From assembly GCA_045612565.1 (NCBI GenBank), contig JAZKZG010000007.1:1-34988 (forward strand): a stretch of DNA of 34,988 bases, given 5' to 3'. This DNA comes from RGIG9041 sp045612565 (GTDB lineage: Bacteria; Bacillota; Clostridia; Oscillospirales; QAKW01). The number at the start of each line of letters is the position of its first letter. Positions within the stretch are counted from its first letter, which is position 1. Of this stretch, positions 24,342-31,825 are shown in pieces. A program made the position numbers and the translations under genes. The notes beneath the pieces were generated by a model. That model saw only the letters and a program-made list of their open reading frames with translations. It did no database searches and was not told where the DNA came from.

Positions 24342-24378
24342 AAAGGCAAGATTTTTTCTTGCCTTTTTAATTTTTTTT
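24342..24378 (+). terminator. Terminator of the DUF1846 gene
   Basis: AAAGGCAAGA pairs with TCTTGCCTTT around a T5 loop, followed by TTAATTTTTTTT. Confidence 0.9.
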
Positions 24379-24397
24379 GCGATTTTGAAACATTTTT

Positions 24398-24429
24398 GCC
24401 TTCTTTTGTGTTATATAGACAAAGGAGGC
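24398..24429 (+). promoter_or_regulatory. Hairpin masking the ribosome binding site of the VWA lipoprotein gene
   Basis: GCCTTCTTTTGT (24398-24409) can pair with ACAAAGGAGGC (24419-24429) with one T-G wobble and one bulged T, burying AAAGGAGG. It matters only if transcription starts upstream of 24398. An extended -10-like TGTTATATA at 24409-24417 could instead start the message at the hairpin's right arm, so the role is uncertain. Confidence 0.35.
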
Positions 24430-24436
24430 GATTTTA

Positions 24437-26128
24437 ATGCTGAAAAAATTAATGACTTTATTTACAATTATGTGTATGCTTTTAACATTTACATCGTGTG
24501 GCAAAAAGACCGATGACGAGGGCTTTTTGTCACCTTCCGAACAACAGACAGATGAATTACAACAACAGCAAACAGAACAGCCGACAGACACTAAAGACGG
24601 GCAAACCGATAAAACTACCGATAAATCAGATTCGGTAAAACCGTCGGGTGAAATTAAGGAAGAATCAAGCGGTTCTTATGCTGAGGCTGAAAACGGCGAG
24701 ATTATTCAGACAGGTAACCATGAAAGCGATGAAGATTATCTCATTTTGGGTACGGTTACAAACGATAACGGCTTTATTCCCGATTCGGGTTATAATCCAT
24801 CGGGTGAGGGATACGCTCAGATTACTGAAAATAAATTTATAAAAACTGCTGAGCAAAATGTGACAACCTTTGCCGCTGACGTTGATACCGCATCTTATGC
24901 CAATATACGCAGATTTATAAACGAAGGCACCCGCGTAGAGAAAGATGCTGTGCGTGTCGAGGAAATGATAAACTATTTTAATTATGATTACGAATCTCCC
25001 AAGGATGATGATCCGTTTTCGGTAACTACCGAGGTTTTTGACTGTCCCTGGAACCAGAATAAACTTATAAAAATCGGTCTTGCAACAGCGCAACCCGATT
25101 ATAGCAAAATGCAACCTTCCAACCTTGTATTTCTTATTGATGTTTCAGGTTCAATGGATACGGCAAACAAACTTCCGCTTGTAAAACAGGCATTCTCGAT
25201 GCTTACAGAAAACCTTGGCAAAAACGATAAAATCTCAATTGTTACCTATGCCTCGGAAGATAAAATTGTAATTGAGGGCTACGGTGCCGATAAACAGGTT
25301 GAAATTCAGAACGCTATCGAAAACCTTCGCGCAGGCGGCGGTACCCACGGCTCAAAGGGTATTATAACCGCTTACGAACTTGCACAGAAGTATTTTATAA
25401 AAGACGGCAATAACCGTGTTATCCTTGCAACAGACGGCGACCTCAATATCGGCGTTACCGACACAAAAGAACTTACTGACCTCATTATCCAAAAAAAGCA
25501 AAGCGGAATATACCTTTCGGTTATGGGATTTGGTACAGGCAATCTTATGGACGAAAAACTTGAGGCAATTGCCGATAACGGCAACGGAAACTATAACTAT
25601 ATTGACTCGGTTCACGAGGCAAGAAAAGTGCTTGTCGAGGAGATGGGTGGTACACTCTTTACAGTTGCAAAAGATGTTAAACTTCAAGTTGAATTTAACA
25701 AAGATACCATCAGCGAATACCGACTTATCGGTTACGAAAACAGGGTTATGGCAAACGAACACTTTGACGATGACACCAAAGACGGCGGTGAAATCGGCGC
25801 AGGACACAAGGTTACGGTAATCTATGAAGTGAAACCGGTGGATAATACTATCGGAGAATGGTTTTATTTAAAAATCCGTCACAAAAAGCCCGACAGTGAT
25901 ACAAGTTCTTTAAACACCTGCGAGATTACAGGCTATTCCAAAACACCGTCGGAGGACAGCGTGTTTGCGGCGGCTGTTGCGCAGTTTGGAATGCTTCTTC
26001 GCGAGTCAGAATATGTTTCAGGAACATACAGCGATATTCAAAAACGCATCGAAAACTTAAACTGCGTTAAAGATGACCCTTATAAAAAAGAATTCCTTGG
26101 ATTTGTTAAAAAGTACGCCGCAAAATAG
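24437..26128 (+). CDS. VWA-domain lipoprotein, YfbK-like
   Basis: This is an extracytoplasmic lipid-anchored protein of 563 residues. A lipoprotein signal peptide (MLKKLMTLFTIMCMLLTFTS) is followed by the lipobox cysteine at residue 21. A Gln/Thr/Asp-rich flexible linker runs to about residue 90. The conserved N-terminal module (TFAADVDTASYANIRRFIN, VRVEEMINYFNYDY) and the VWA domain come next, with MIDAS residues DVSGSM (Asp235), GGGTHGSKG and ATDGD, and then a C-terminal DUF3520-like part (SEYRLIGYENR). This is the YfbK architecture. Function in the family is not established; metal-dependent protein binding at the cell surface is the reasonable inference. The ribosome binding site is AAAGGAGG. 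No clear terminator follows. Confidence 0.9.
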   Translation: MLKKLMTLFTIMCMLLTFTSCGKKTDDEGFLSPSEQQTDELQQQQTEQPTDTKDGQTDKTTDKSDSVKPSGEIKEESSGSYAEAENGEIIQTGNHESDEDYLILGTVTNDNGFIPDSGYNPSGEGYAQITENKFIKTAEQNVTTFAADVDTASYANIRRFINEGTRVEKDAVRVEEMINYFNYDYESPKDDDPFSVTTEVFDCPWNQNKLIKIGLATAQPDYSKMQPSNLVFLIDVSGSMDTANKLPLVKQAFSMLTENLGKNDKISIVTYASEDKIVIEGYGADKQVEIQNAIENLRAGGGTHGSKGIITAYELAQKYFIKDGNNRVILATDGDLNIGVTDTKELTDLIIQKKQSGIYLSVMGFGTGNLMDEKLEAIADNGNGNYNYIDSVHEARKVLVEEMGGTLFTVAKDVKLQVEFNKDTISEYRLIGYENRVMANEHFDDDTKDGGEIGAGHKVTVIYEVKPVDNTIGEWFYLKIRHKKPDSDTSSLNTCEITGYSKTPSEDSVFAAAVAQFGMLLRESEYVSGTYSDIQKRIENLNCVKDDPYKKEFLGFVKKYAAK

Positions 26129-26154
26129 TGTTAAAGCGGGGCAATATACAAGTA

Positions 26155-26182
26155 TTTACATTATTTTCAAATACGATATAAT
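26155..26182 (+). promoter_or_regulatory. Promoter of the Gfo/Idh oxidoreductase
   Basis: TTTACA (26155-26160), 16 bp, TATAAT (26177-26182), with the predicted start near 26189 and a CGGAGG ribosome binding site downstream. Confidence 0.75.
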
Positions 26183-26216
26183 AAAAGCAAGATAATGATA
26201 TCGGAGGATAATTTAA

Positions 26217-27278
26217 ATGGAAAAAACAGTTATTGCAGTTATCGGTTGCGGACGTATTGCCCGTGATGCACATTTTCCCGCTTTTTCAAAAATGGACAAT
26301 ATCAGGGTAAAATATGCGTGTGACCTTATCATCGAAAAGGCAGATGCAATGAAGGAAAAGTACGGTTTTATCGAAAACACAATCACTGACTATAGTATTG
26401 CACTTGCCGACCCCGAAGTCGAGGCGGTTTTTGTGCTAACTCCAAATTATGCGCACTATACGGTAACAATGGATGCTCTAAAGGCGAAAAAACACGTATT
26501 CTGTGAAAAGCCGATTACAGTAAATTATCCGCTTTCTTGCGAGATGGCAGAGGCTGCAAACAAGGCAAATCTTATGCTTAACATCGGTGTTTGTAACCGT
26601 TATCATCAGTCTGTTGAGATGCTTCGCGAACTTAACGAAAAGGGTGAGTTCGGTAACATCTACCACGTATATTGCTCGTTTAGACAGTTCCGCTCAATTC
26701 CCGGACTTGGCGGTGCGTTTACTACAAAATCGCAGTCGGGCGGCGGTGTGCTTATCGACTGGGGTATACATTTTCTTGACCTTATTCTTTACATCCTCGG
26801 CGGTGCGCAGTTAAAAACACTTACTTGTGATGCATACTGTGAGATGGCAAAGGATATGAAGGCATATAAATACGAAAGTATGTGGGCAGAGGATACAGCC
26901 GATATCGAAAACGGCACAAACAACGTTGACGATATGATTACCGGTCATATACGTACTGATAAAGCAAGTATTTCGTTTAATGGTGCGTGGGCACAGAACA
27001 TCAACCAAAAGGATATGTTTATTGACTTTATGGGTGACAAGGGCGGCGCACGTCTTACATACTGCGGTAAATTCGAATTTTATAAAGGGGATACGCTCGA
27101 AACAGTTACTCCCGAATATGATATTCCCAATATGTATGTTAAAGAAGATAAGGCATTTATCGAATCAGTAAAATCGGGTGTTAAAAACCGCAGTCATATC
27201 GACAATATACTCGAGAGCGCAAAACTTCTCGACTATCTCTATCAGTCTGCTGACAAAAAACAGGAAATTTCTTTCTAA
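26217..27278 (+). CDS. Gfo/Idh/MocA-family NAD(P)-dependent oxidoreductase
   Basis: A 353-residue dehydrogenase acting on sugars or cyclitols; the substrate is unknown. The Rossmann loop is VIGCGRIARDAHFPAF at residues 8-23. TPNYAHYTVTMDAL and the EKP motif (CEKPITVN, about residues 96-103) follow. The second domain has GGGVLIDWGIHFLDLILYILGG, with the DxGxHxxD signature expected of the catalytic region. It is expressed from its own promoter and ended by a strong terminator. The downstream MFS permease could supply its substrate, but that gene has its own promoter, so the pairing is only suggestive. Confidence 0.9.
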   Translation: MEKTVIAVIGCGRIARDAHFPAFSKMDNIRVKYACDLIIEKADAMKEKYGFIENTITDYSIALADPEVEAVFVLTPNYAHYTVTMDALKAKKHVFCEKPITVNYPLSCEMAEAANKANLMLNIGVCNRYHQSVEMLRELNEKGEFGNIYHVYCSFRQFRSIPGLGGAFTTKSQSGGGVLIDWGIHFLDLILYILGGAQLKTLTCDAYCEMAKDMKAYKYESMWAEDTADIENGTNNVDDMITGHIRTDKASISFNGAWAQNINQKDMFIDFMGDKGGARLTYCGKFEFYKGDTLETVTPEYDIPNMYVKEDKAFIESVKSGVKNRSHIDNILESAKLLDYLYQSADKKQEISF

Positions 27279-27285
27279 TAACGAA

Positions 27286-27322
27286 AAAAAGAGCAGTTTT
27301 CTTATTGAAAACTGCTCTTTTT
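27286..27322 (+). terminator. Terminator of the Gfo/Idh gene, overlapping the next promoter
   Basis: A 16-bp stem (AAAAAGAGCAGTTTTC with GAAAACTGCTCTTTTT) closes on TTATT. The -35 box of the downstream MFS promoter lies across its loop and right arm. Confidence 0.92.
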
Positions 27323-27333
27323 AGTATTATAAT
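27305..27333 (+). promoter_or_regulatory. Promoter of the MFS permease, nested in a terminator
   Basis: TTGAAA (27305-27310), 17 bp, TATAAT (27328-27333). The predicted start near 27340 favours the TTG start codon of the downstream gene. Confidence 0.75.
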
Positions 27334-27356
27334 GCCTTATTAAGAAGGTGAATATT

Positions 27357-28595
27357 TTGAAAAGAAAATTCGAATACAAATGGGTGATTGCCGCTGTTTG
27401 TTTTTTGATGGTATTTATCGGACTTGGCTTTTGTTCATCGGCAAAAAGTTTGTATACCGCAGCCATTACAAACGCACTCGGTTTTTCGCGCAGTGCCTTT
27501 TCAATAAACGACAGTTGCAGATATGTCACCACCACAATCCTCAATATGTTTTTTGGTGTCCTTGTTTACCGCTTTGGCACAAAAAAACTTATAACCGCAG
27601 GTCTTGTTTCACTTATCATCTCTTCGCTTATCTATTCGTTTGCAACAAGCCTTGTTTTGTTTTATGTCGGTGGAATTTTTCTCGGTATTGGTGTTGCGTG
27701 GACAACAACCTCAATGGTAGGTCTTATTGTAAAGCGCTGGTTTAAAGAGCATCGTGGCACCGTTATGGGTGCAATTCTTGCCTCAAACGGTATCGGTGCC
27801 GCACTTTGTGTACGCATCACATCACCAATTATTTACCGCGAGGGTGACGCGTTTGGTTATCAGGACGCCTATCGTCTTGTAACGGTAATTTTGCTTGTGC
27901 TGACCGTTATTGCGGTAATACTTTATAAAGAAAAGCCCGAAAAACACGAGGATCACGACCACCATACACCGCAGACTGTAAACCAAGACGGCTACGACTT
28001 TAAAACGCTTCTTAAAAAGCCGTTTTTCTATGCGGTGCTTGTTGCAATCTTTTTAACAATGATTACAAACACGGGCAACATCTCAACACCGCATTTCAGC
28101 GATGTGGGCATTGATGCCGACTTTGTTTCGTGGGCGCTCAGCTTTCAGCTTATTGCTCTTGCGGTATGCAAGTTTTTAATCGGCTTTATCTACGATAAGT
28201 TCGGGCTCAGGGTGGCAGTAAATATCTGCTTTGTTACAAGTGTATTTGCAAGAATAATCCCCGTGTTTATAACACCGAGTGCACTCGGAAAGGCTCTGAC
28301 CCTTGCCTACAGTTTTCTCATTTCACTCAGCGGTCCTGTAGAAACGGTACTGCTCCCCATTATTGCGCTTGATGTTTTTGGTGAAAAAAGCTTTGACAAA
28401 ACCGTTGGTGTTATCACCGCCATCACAACCGCAGGGCAAACACTTGGTTCACCGCTTCTGAGCATTTCCTATGACGTAACAAAAAGTTACAACATTTCGT
28501 TCATTATATCAACCGTTGTATCGGTTGTAGTTTTCGTTATTATGAACTGTGCGCTGATGTCTTCAAAAAAAGACAAATCGAAACAATTGACATAA
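27357..28595 (+). CDS. MFS permease
   Basis: A 12-helix major facilitator of about 412 residues with the usual 6+6 layout: helices begin at KWVIAAVCFLMVF and the conserved loop 2-3 region is present (VLVYRFGTKKLITAGL, resembling GxLaDrxGrr). The central cytoplasmic loop at about residues 190-215 carries a charged, His/Asp-rich string (EKHEDHDHHTP), unusual for this loop and possibly metal-binding. The C-half loop has GFIYDKFGLRVAV. I prefer TTG 27357 as start: AAGAAGGTGA lies just upstream and the promoter predicts a start near 27340; GTG 27348 in frame has no room for a ribosome binding site. Overall look is of the oxalate/formate (OFA)-type antiporters, but the substrate cannot be named. 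Confidence 0.85.
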   Translation: MKRKFEYKWVIAAVCFLMVFIGLGFCSSAKSLYTAAITNALGFSRSAFSINDSCRYVTTTILNMFFGVLVYRFGTKKLITAGLVSLIISSLIYSFATSLVLFYVGGIFLGIGVAWTTTSMVGLIVKRWFKEHRGTVMGAILASNGIGAALCVRITSPIIYREGDAFGYQDAYRLVTVILLVLTVIAVILYKEKPEKHEDHDHHTPQTVNQDGYDFKTLLKKPFFYAVLVAIFLTMITNTGNISTPHFSDVGIDADFVSWALSFQLIALAVCKFLIGFIYDKFGLRVAVNICFVTSVFARIIPVFITPSALGKALTLAYSFLISLSGPVETVLLPIIALDVFGEKSFDKTVGVITAITTAGQTLGSPLLSISYDVTKSYNISFIISTVVSVVVFVIMNCALMSSKKDKSKQLT

Positions 28596-28615
28596 TTCAG
28601 TATCTATGTTAATAT
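28587..28615 (+). promoter_or_regulatory. mntP promoter
   Basis: Consensus TTGACA (28587-28592) in the last codons of the MFS gene, 17 bp, then TAATAT (28610-28615) preceded by TG (extended -10). The predicted start is near 28622, only about 3 bases before the mntP ATG. Confidence 0.62.
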
Positions 28616-28624
28616 TTTAAAGTT

Positions 28625-29212
28625 ATGAGTATTGATTTTATTTTGATTATTAATAGTTTGTTTCTCGGTGTCGGTCTTGCGATGGACGCGTTTTCGGTGT
28701 CTCTTGCAAACGGACTCAATTTCCCGAGAATGAAAAAGACAAAGATGTCGGTGGTTGCCGGTACATTCGCGGTCTTTCAGGCGGTAATGCCACTTATCGG
28801 TTGGTTTTTTGTGCATACGCTTGTTGATGCATTTTCGGCATTCCAATCCTTTATCCCGTGGATTGCACTTGTACTTCTTGGTTACATCGGGGGTAAGATG
28901 GTGTACGAAGGTATACACGGTTGTGAAGACGGCGAGTGTAAATTTAAAAAACTCACCTTTACTACACTTGTAGTACAGGGGATTGCCACATCAATTGACG
29001 CCCTCTCTGTCGGTTTTACTATTTCGGAGTACAACTTTTTACAGGCACTTATCAGTGCGCTTATTATCGCGGTGGTAACGTTTGTAATTTGTTTTGCAGG
29101 TATTGTAATCGGTAAAAAAGCGGGTGTATTCCTTGCAAACAAGGCGGGTATCTTCGGTGGTGCAATACTTATTTTTATCGGACTTGAAATATTTATAACA
29201 GGTATTATATAA
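28625..29212 (+). CDS. mntP: MntP, manganese exporter
   Basis: MntP is a six-helix membrane protein that exports Mn2+. The 195-residue product has the two internally repeated motifs with acidic residues in helices 1 and 4: GLAMDAFSVSLANG and GIATSIDALSVGFT. A short loop between helices 3 and 4 carries HGCEDGECKFKK, a potential thiol/acidic metal site. No manganese (yybP-ykoY) riboswitch can fit: the gap to the upstream gene is 29 bases. No ribosome binding site precedes ATG 28625, and the promoter predicts an almost leaderless message. A homologue of unrelated substrate is unlikely given the motif match. Confidence 0.93.
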   Translation: MSIDFILIINSLFLGVGLAMDAFSVSLANGLNFPRMKKTKMSVVAGTFAVFQAVMPLIGWFFVHTLVDAFSAFQSFIPWIALVLLGYIGGKMVYEGIHGCEDGECKFKKLTFTTLVVQGIATSIDALSVGFTISEYNFLQALISALIIAVVTFVICFAGIVIGKKAGVFLANKAGIFGGAILIFIGLEIFITGII

Positions 29213-29213
29213 C
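29184..29213 (+). promoter_or_regulatory. Candidate promoter of the GNAT gene
   Basis: TTGAAA (29184-29189), 18 bp, TATAAC (29208-29213), embedded in the end of mntP. Weaker than the others listed. Confidence 0.5.
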
Positions 29214-29231
29214 TTTTTTTGGAACACTATA

Positions 29232-29669
29232 ATGATCAGAGAAATAAAAGAAAACGAGTTGGGTGAGCTTCTTAATTTATACCTATACTTACACGAAAAA
29301 TCCGTACCTGAAATGACAGAGCATTTAAAAAACACCTGGGATACTATTATAAATGACTACAATTACCATATTATTGTCAAAGAGGTTGACGAAAAAATCG
29401 TTGCATCGTGTGTTTGTGTGATTATTCCGAATCTGACACACAGCATACGTCCCTATGCACTTATTGAAAACGTTGTAACACATCGTGATTATCGCGGTAA
29501 AGGCTATGCCACAGAATGCCTGAACTTTGCAAAGGTATTAGCCAAAAAGGAAAACTGTTATAAAATTATGCTGCTTACAAGTTCAAAAGAGCAAAGCACA
29601 CTTAACTTTTATCGTAAAGCAGGCTATAACAGTTCTGACAAAACCGCTTTTATCCAATGGATCAAATAA
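29232..29669 (+). CDS. GNAT-family N-acetyltransferase
   Basis: A 145-residue single-domain acetyl-CoA-dependent acetyltransferase. The N-terminal alpha/beta part is MIREIKENELGELLNLYLYL, beta-4 is ALIENVVTHRDYRGKGYATECL with the acetyl-CoA loop (R-G-K-G-Y-A), and the end is STLNFYRKAGYNSSDKTAFIQWIK, typical of small-molecule GNATs. The substrate is unknown. The ribosome binding site is weak (TTTGGAA). It converges on the minus-strand permease and shares a terminator with it. Confidence 0.9.
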   Translation: MIREIKENELGELLNLYLYLHEKSVPEMTEHLKNTWDTIINDYNYHIIVKEVDEKIVASCVCVIIPNLTHSIRPYALIENVVTHRDYRGKGYATECLNFAKVLAKKENCYKIMLLTSSKEQSTLNFYRKAGYNSSDKTAFIQWIK

Positions 29670-29701
29670 AAAACCGTGTAGAAACTTCTACACGGTTTTT
29701 T
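29668..29701. terminator. Bidirectional terminator between convergent GNAT and MFS genes
   Basis: AAAAAACCGTGTAGA pairs perfectly with TCTACACGGTTTTTT around a four-base loop. T runs lie on both sides, and the left arm includes part of the GNAT stop codon. Confidence 0.93.
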
Positions 29702-29704
29702 ATC

Positions 29705-30934
29705 TTATTGAGGTTGCTTTTTTCTTATTGCAAAATAACATATAGTCATCAGCGCAGTGCCAAATGCACTTATTATTACCCACGAAACAATCGTTCCGTC
29801 CCAGCCAATCGTTTCCGATAATTTTGCAAACAAATAAGTTGATATCGCCGAGCCGACGTACGTTGCAAAATTCAGTATTCCCGAATATGTGGATATTTTT
29901 CCTGAATCCTTGTAATAAGTAGGAATATAGCAAGTTTGAAGCGAGTTTACACAGTGGATAAATCCGTTTACCATGGCAAGCATCAGTATCGATAATATAA
30001 TGCTTACTCCGCCGAACAGTTTAAATAACACAAGCACAGCACTCACACTGCCGAAAAAAATGATGGTTGCCAGAAACGCATCATTTTTGAGTGTTTTATA
30101 AACGTAGTAAGTAAACATCGTGCATATAACATGGAAGATGGGGAGTACCACACTCACAAGTATTGAAATTTCGCTTCCAAGGTTAAATGTTTCTGAAATA
30201 AAGGTCGGCACCCACGTTGAAATGCCGTCTTTTAACATACCCTGAAGCATAATTGATACCAGCACAATTGGTAAAACCGTCAGCATCACGCTAAGTAACG
30301 GTGTTTTTATACAGGCTGTGTTTTCAACTGTTTTTTTGGGCGCTGTGAATTCAACACCGCTAAGCAATTTATTTATTGAAGCAAACCATAATATCGCAAC
30401 GAGCAGTCCTGCGAGTGCCGATACCCAGAACACAAATTTCCAGTTTGATACAGATATGATAAGAGGGCTGAAAATAAAGGTTGCAAGTGTACCGCCCGCC
30501 GAACCGAAGCATATTCTGGAAATCGATTTACCATAGTCGGTATCTGTAAGAGCAGAACTTAGTATCTTTACGATAGGCGGCCACATAAACGCCTGTGCAA
30601 GTCCGTTTATTCCCCATACTACCATCATAAGCGGTATTGTCGGTGAACAAAAGGGAAGGATAACGTTACAGGTAATACTTGCAATCAGTCCAAAAAATAC
30701 AAGCCTCGGCGGTGAAAATTTGTCTCCGAGTACGCCTGAAAGCAACTGCCCCGCACCGTATGTTATAAACGCGATTGTAGTAATCAGTGACGCAGAGGAT
30801 TTTGCAACACCTTCTGCCGCAATAAACTCAACCATAACGGTGCCAAAATTAATCCGCGTCACGTAACTTGCAAAATAAACAAGCGTTAGAAGCCACGTTA
30901 GAGCGCGTATTTGTTTTTTATCAGATAATTTCAT
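29705..30934 (-). CDS. MFS permease, OPA-like (GlpT/UhpC group)
   Basis: A 409-residue 12-helix transporter. The N-terminus (MKLSDKKQIRALTWLLTLVYFASYVTRINFG) resembles the organophosphate:phosphate antiporter start, where a helix-1 arginine binds the phosphate. FITYGAGQLLSGVLGDKF is the loop 2-3 motif, and YGKSISRICFGSAGGTLATF is the helix 4-5 region. A sugar-phosphate or related organic anion is the likely cargo, by resemblance only. The start ATG 30934 has TTTAGGT upstream. It lies 42 bases downstream of the yebC gene on the same strand, with no strong terminator between, so the two may be co-transcribed. Confidence 0.87.
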   Translation of the reverse strand: MKLSDKKQIRALTWLLTLVYFASYVTRINFGTVMVEFIAAEGVAKSSASLITTIAFITYGAGQLLSGVLGDKFSPPRLVFFGLIASITCNVILPFCSPTIPLMMVVWGINGLAQAFMWPPIVKILSSALTDTDYGKSISRICFGSAGGTLATFIFSPLIISVSNWKFVFWVSALAGLLVAILWFASINKLLSGVEFTAPKKTVENTACIKTPLLSVMLTVLPIVLVSIMLQGMLKDGISTWVPTFISETFNLGSEISILVSVVLPIFHVICTMFTYYVYKTLKNDAFLATIIFFGSVSAVLVLFKLFGGVSIILSILMLAMVNGFIHCVNSLQTCYIPTYYKDSGKISTYSGILNFATYVGSAISTYLFAKLSETIGWDGTIVSWVIISAFGTALMTICYFAIRKKQPQ

Positions 30935-30976
30935 AAAAATTTACCTAAATATAGGGGCGATCATTGGTCGTCCGTG

Positions 30977-31699
30977 TTACTCGTCCCAGTTGTGAGCTAC
31001 GTTCTGTACGTCGTCGTTGTCATCTAAAGCATCAAGCAGGAGATTCATAAACTTGATATCTTTTTCGTCGGTAAGTGAAACGTAGTTTTCTGCAATACGT
31101 GTGATTTCTGCAGTTTCAAAGGTATAGCCCGCATCCTCAAGTGCCTGACGTACAGCTGAGAAGTTTTCGGGGCTTGTGATGATTTCATACATTTCGTCTT
31201 CTACGTTAAAGTCATCGGCACCTGCGTCGAGAGCGGTCATCATAAGCTCGTCTTCGTCAGCCTTTGTTTTGTCAACAACGATCACGCCGCACTGTTTAAA
31301 CTGCCACATAACGCTGCCCGACGTACCGAGGTTGCCGCCGAATTTGTCAAAGTAGTGACGGAGGTCACCCGCTGTTCTGTTTTTGTTGTCTGTAAGTGTT
31401 TCAACAACAACTGCAACACCGCCGGGGCCGTAGCCTTCGTAAATGTTATTTTCATAGTTTTTGCCGTCGCCGTCGCCTGCGCCTTTTTTGATAGCGCGTT
31501 CGATGTTGTCGTTAGGTACGTTTGCCGATTTTGCCTTTGCAATAGCGTCTGCAAGGCGTGAGTTTGATGCGGGGTCTGGACCGCCTTCTTTTACAATAAC
31601 CATAATCTCACGTGCCATTTTAGTAAATACCTTTGCACGCTGAGCGTCGGTCTTGCCCTTCTTATGCATAATATTGTGCCATTTTGAATGTCCTGACAT
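30977..31699 (-). CDS. yebC: YebC/TACO1-family protein
   Basis: The 240-residue protein starts MSGHSKWHNIMHKKGKTDAQRAKVFTKMAREIMV, the signature of the YebC/PmpR/TACO1 family. Members act as transcription regulators or relieve ribosome stalling; recent work places several on the ribosome. Other conserved parts are SNSRLADAIAKAKSANVPNDNIERAIKKGAG, YEGYGPGGVAVVVETLTDNKNRTA and GNLGTSGSVMWQF. ATG 31699 is preceded by AGGAGG; an upstream in-frame ATG (31732) adds 11 residues that do not match and lie before that ribosome binding site. Confidence 0.96.
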   Translation of the reverse strand: MSGHSKWHNIMHKKGKTDAQRAKVFTKMAREIMVIVKEGGPDPASNSRLADAIAKAKSANVPNDNIERAIKKGAGDGDGKNYENNIYEGYGPGGVAVVVETLTDNKNRTAGDLRHYFDKFGGNLGTSGSVMWQFKQCGVIVVDKTKADEDELMMTALDAGADDFNVEDEMYEIITSPENFSAVRQALEDAGYTFETAEITRIAENYVSLTDEKDIKFMNLLLDALDDNDDVQNVAHNWDE

Positions 31700-31738
31700 A
31701 AAAATGCCTCCTAAGATTTTGTTTTTTTCCAATTAATT

Positions 31739-31767
31739 AATATATCACATAAACTTTACGCGGTCAA
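31739..31767 (-). promoter_or_regulatory. yebC promoter
   Basis: On the minus strand TTGACC (31762-31767), 17 bp, TATATT (31739-31744), with TG one base before the -10. Confidence 0.72.
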
Positions 31768-31775
31768 GTACTTGA
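31764..31775. promoter_or_regulatory. Palindrome between divergent yebC and isomerase promoters
   Basis: TCAAGTACTTGA is a perfect 12-bp palindrome overlapping the -35 boxes of both divergent promoters. Part of it is forced by two TTGA-type boxes facing apart, so operator function is uncertain. Confidence 0.4.
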
Positions 31776-31800
31776 ATAAACTATATAATTAAAATATAAT
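31772..31800 (+). promoter_or_regulatory. Promoter of the tandem sugar-isomerase-like genes
   Basis: TTGAAT (31772-31777), 17 bp, TATAAT (31795-31800). The message would carry GGGGCAG upstream of ATG 31826. Confidence 0.72.
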
Positions 31801-31825
31801 ATAAAAAAATAAAGGGGCAGATAAA

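Noticed and set aside
24665..25807. Minus-strand open frames of about 150 codons opposite the VWA gene
   Set aside because: Antisense shadows; no start signals or domains.
28596..28624. Manganese (yybP-ykoY) riboswitch before mntP
   Set aside because: Only 29 bases are available and none resembles the conserved core.
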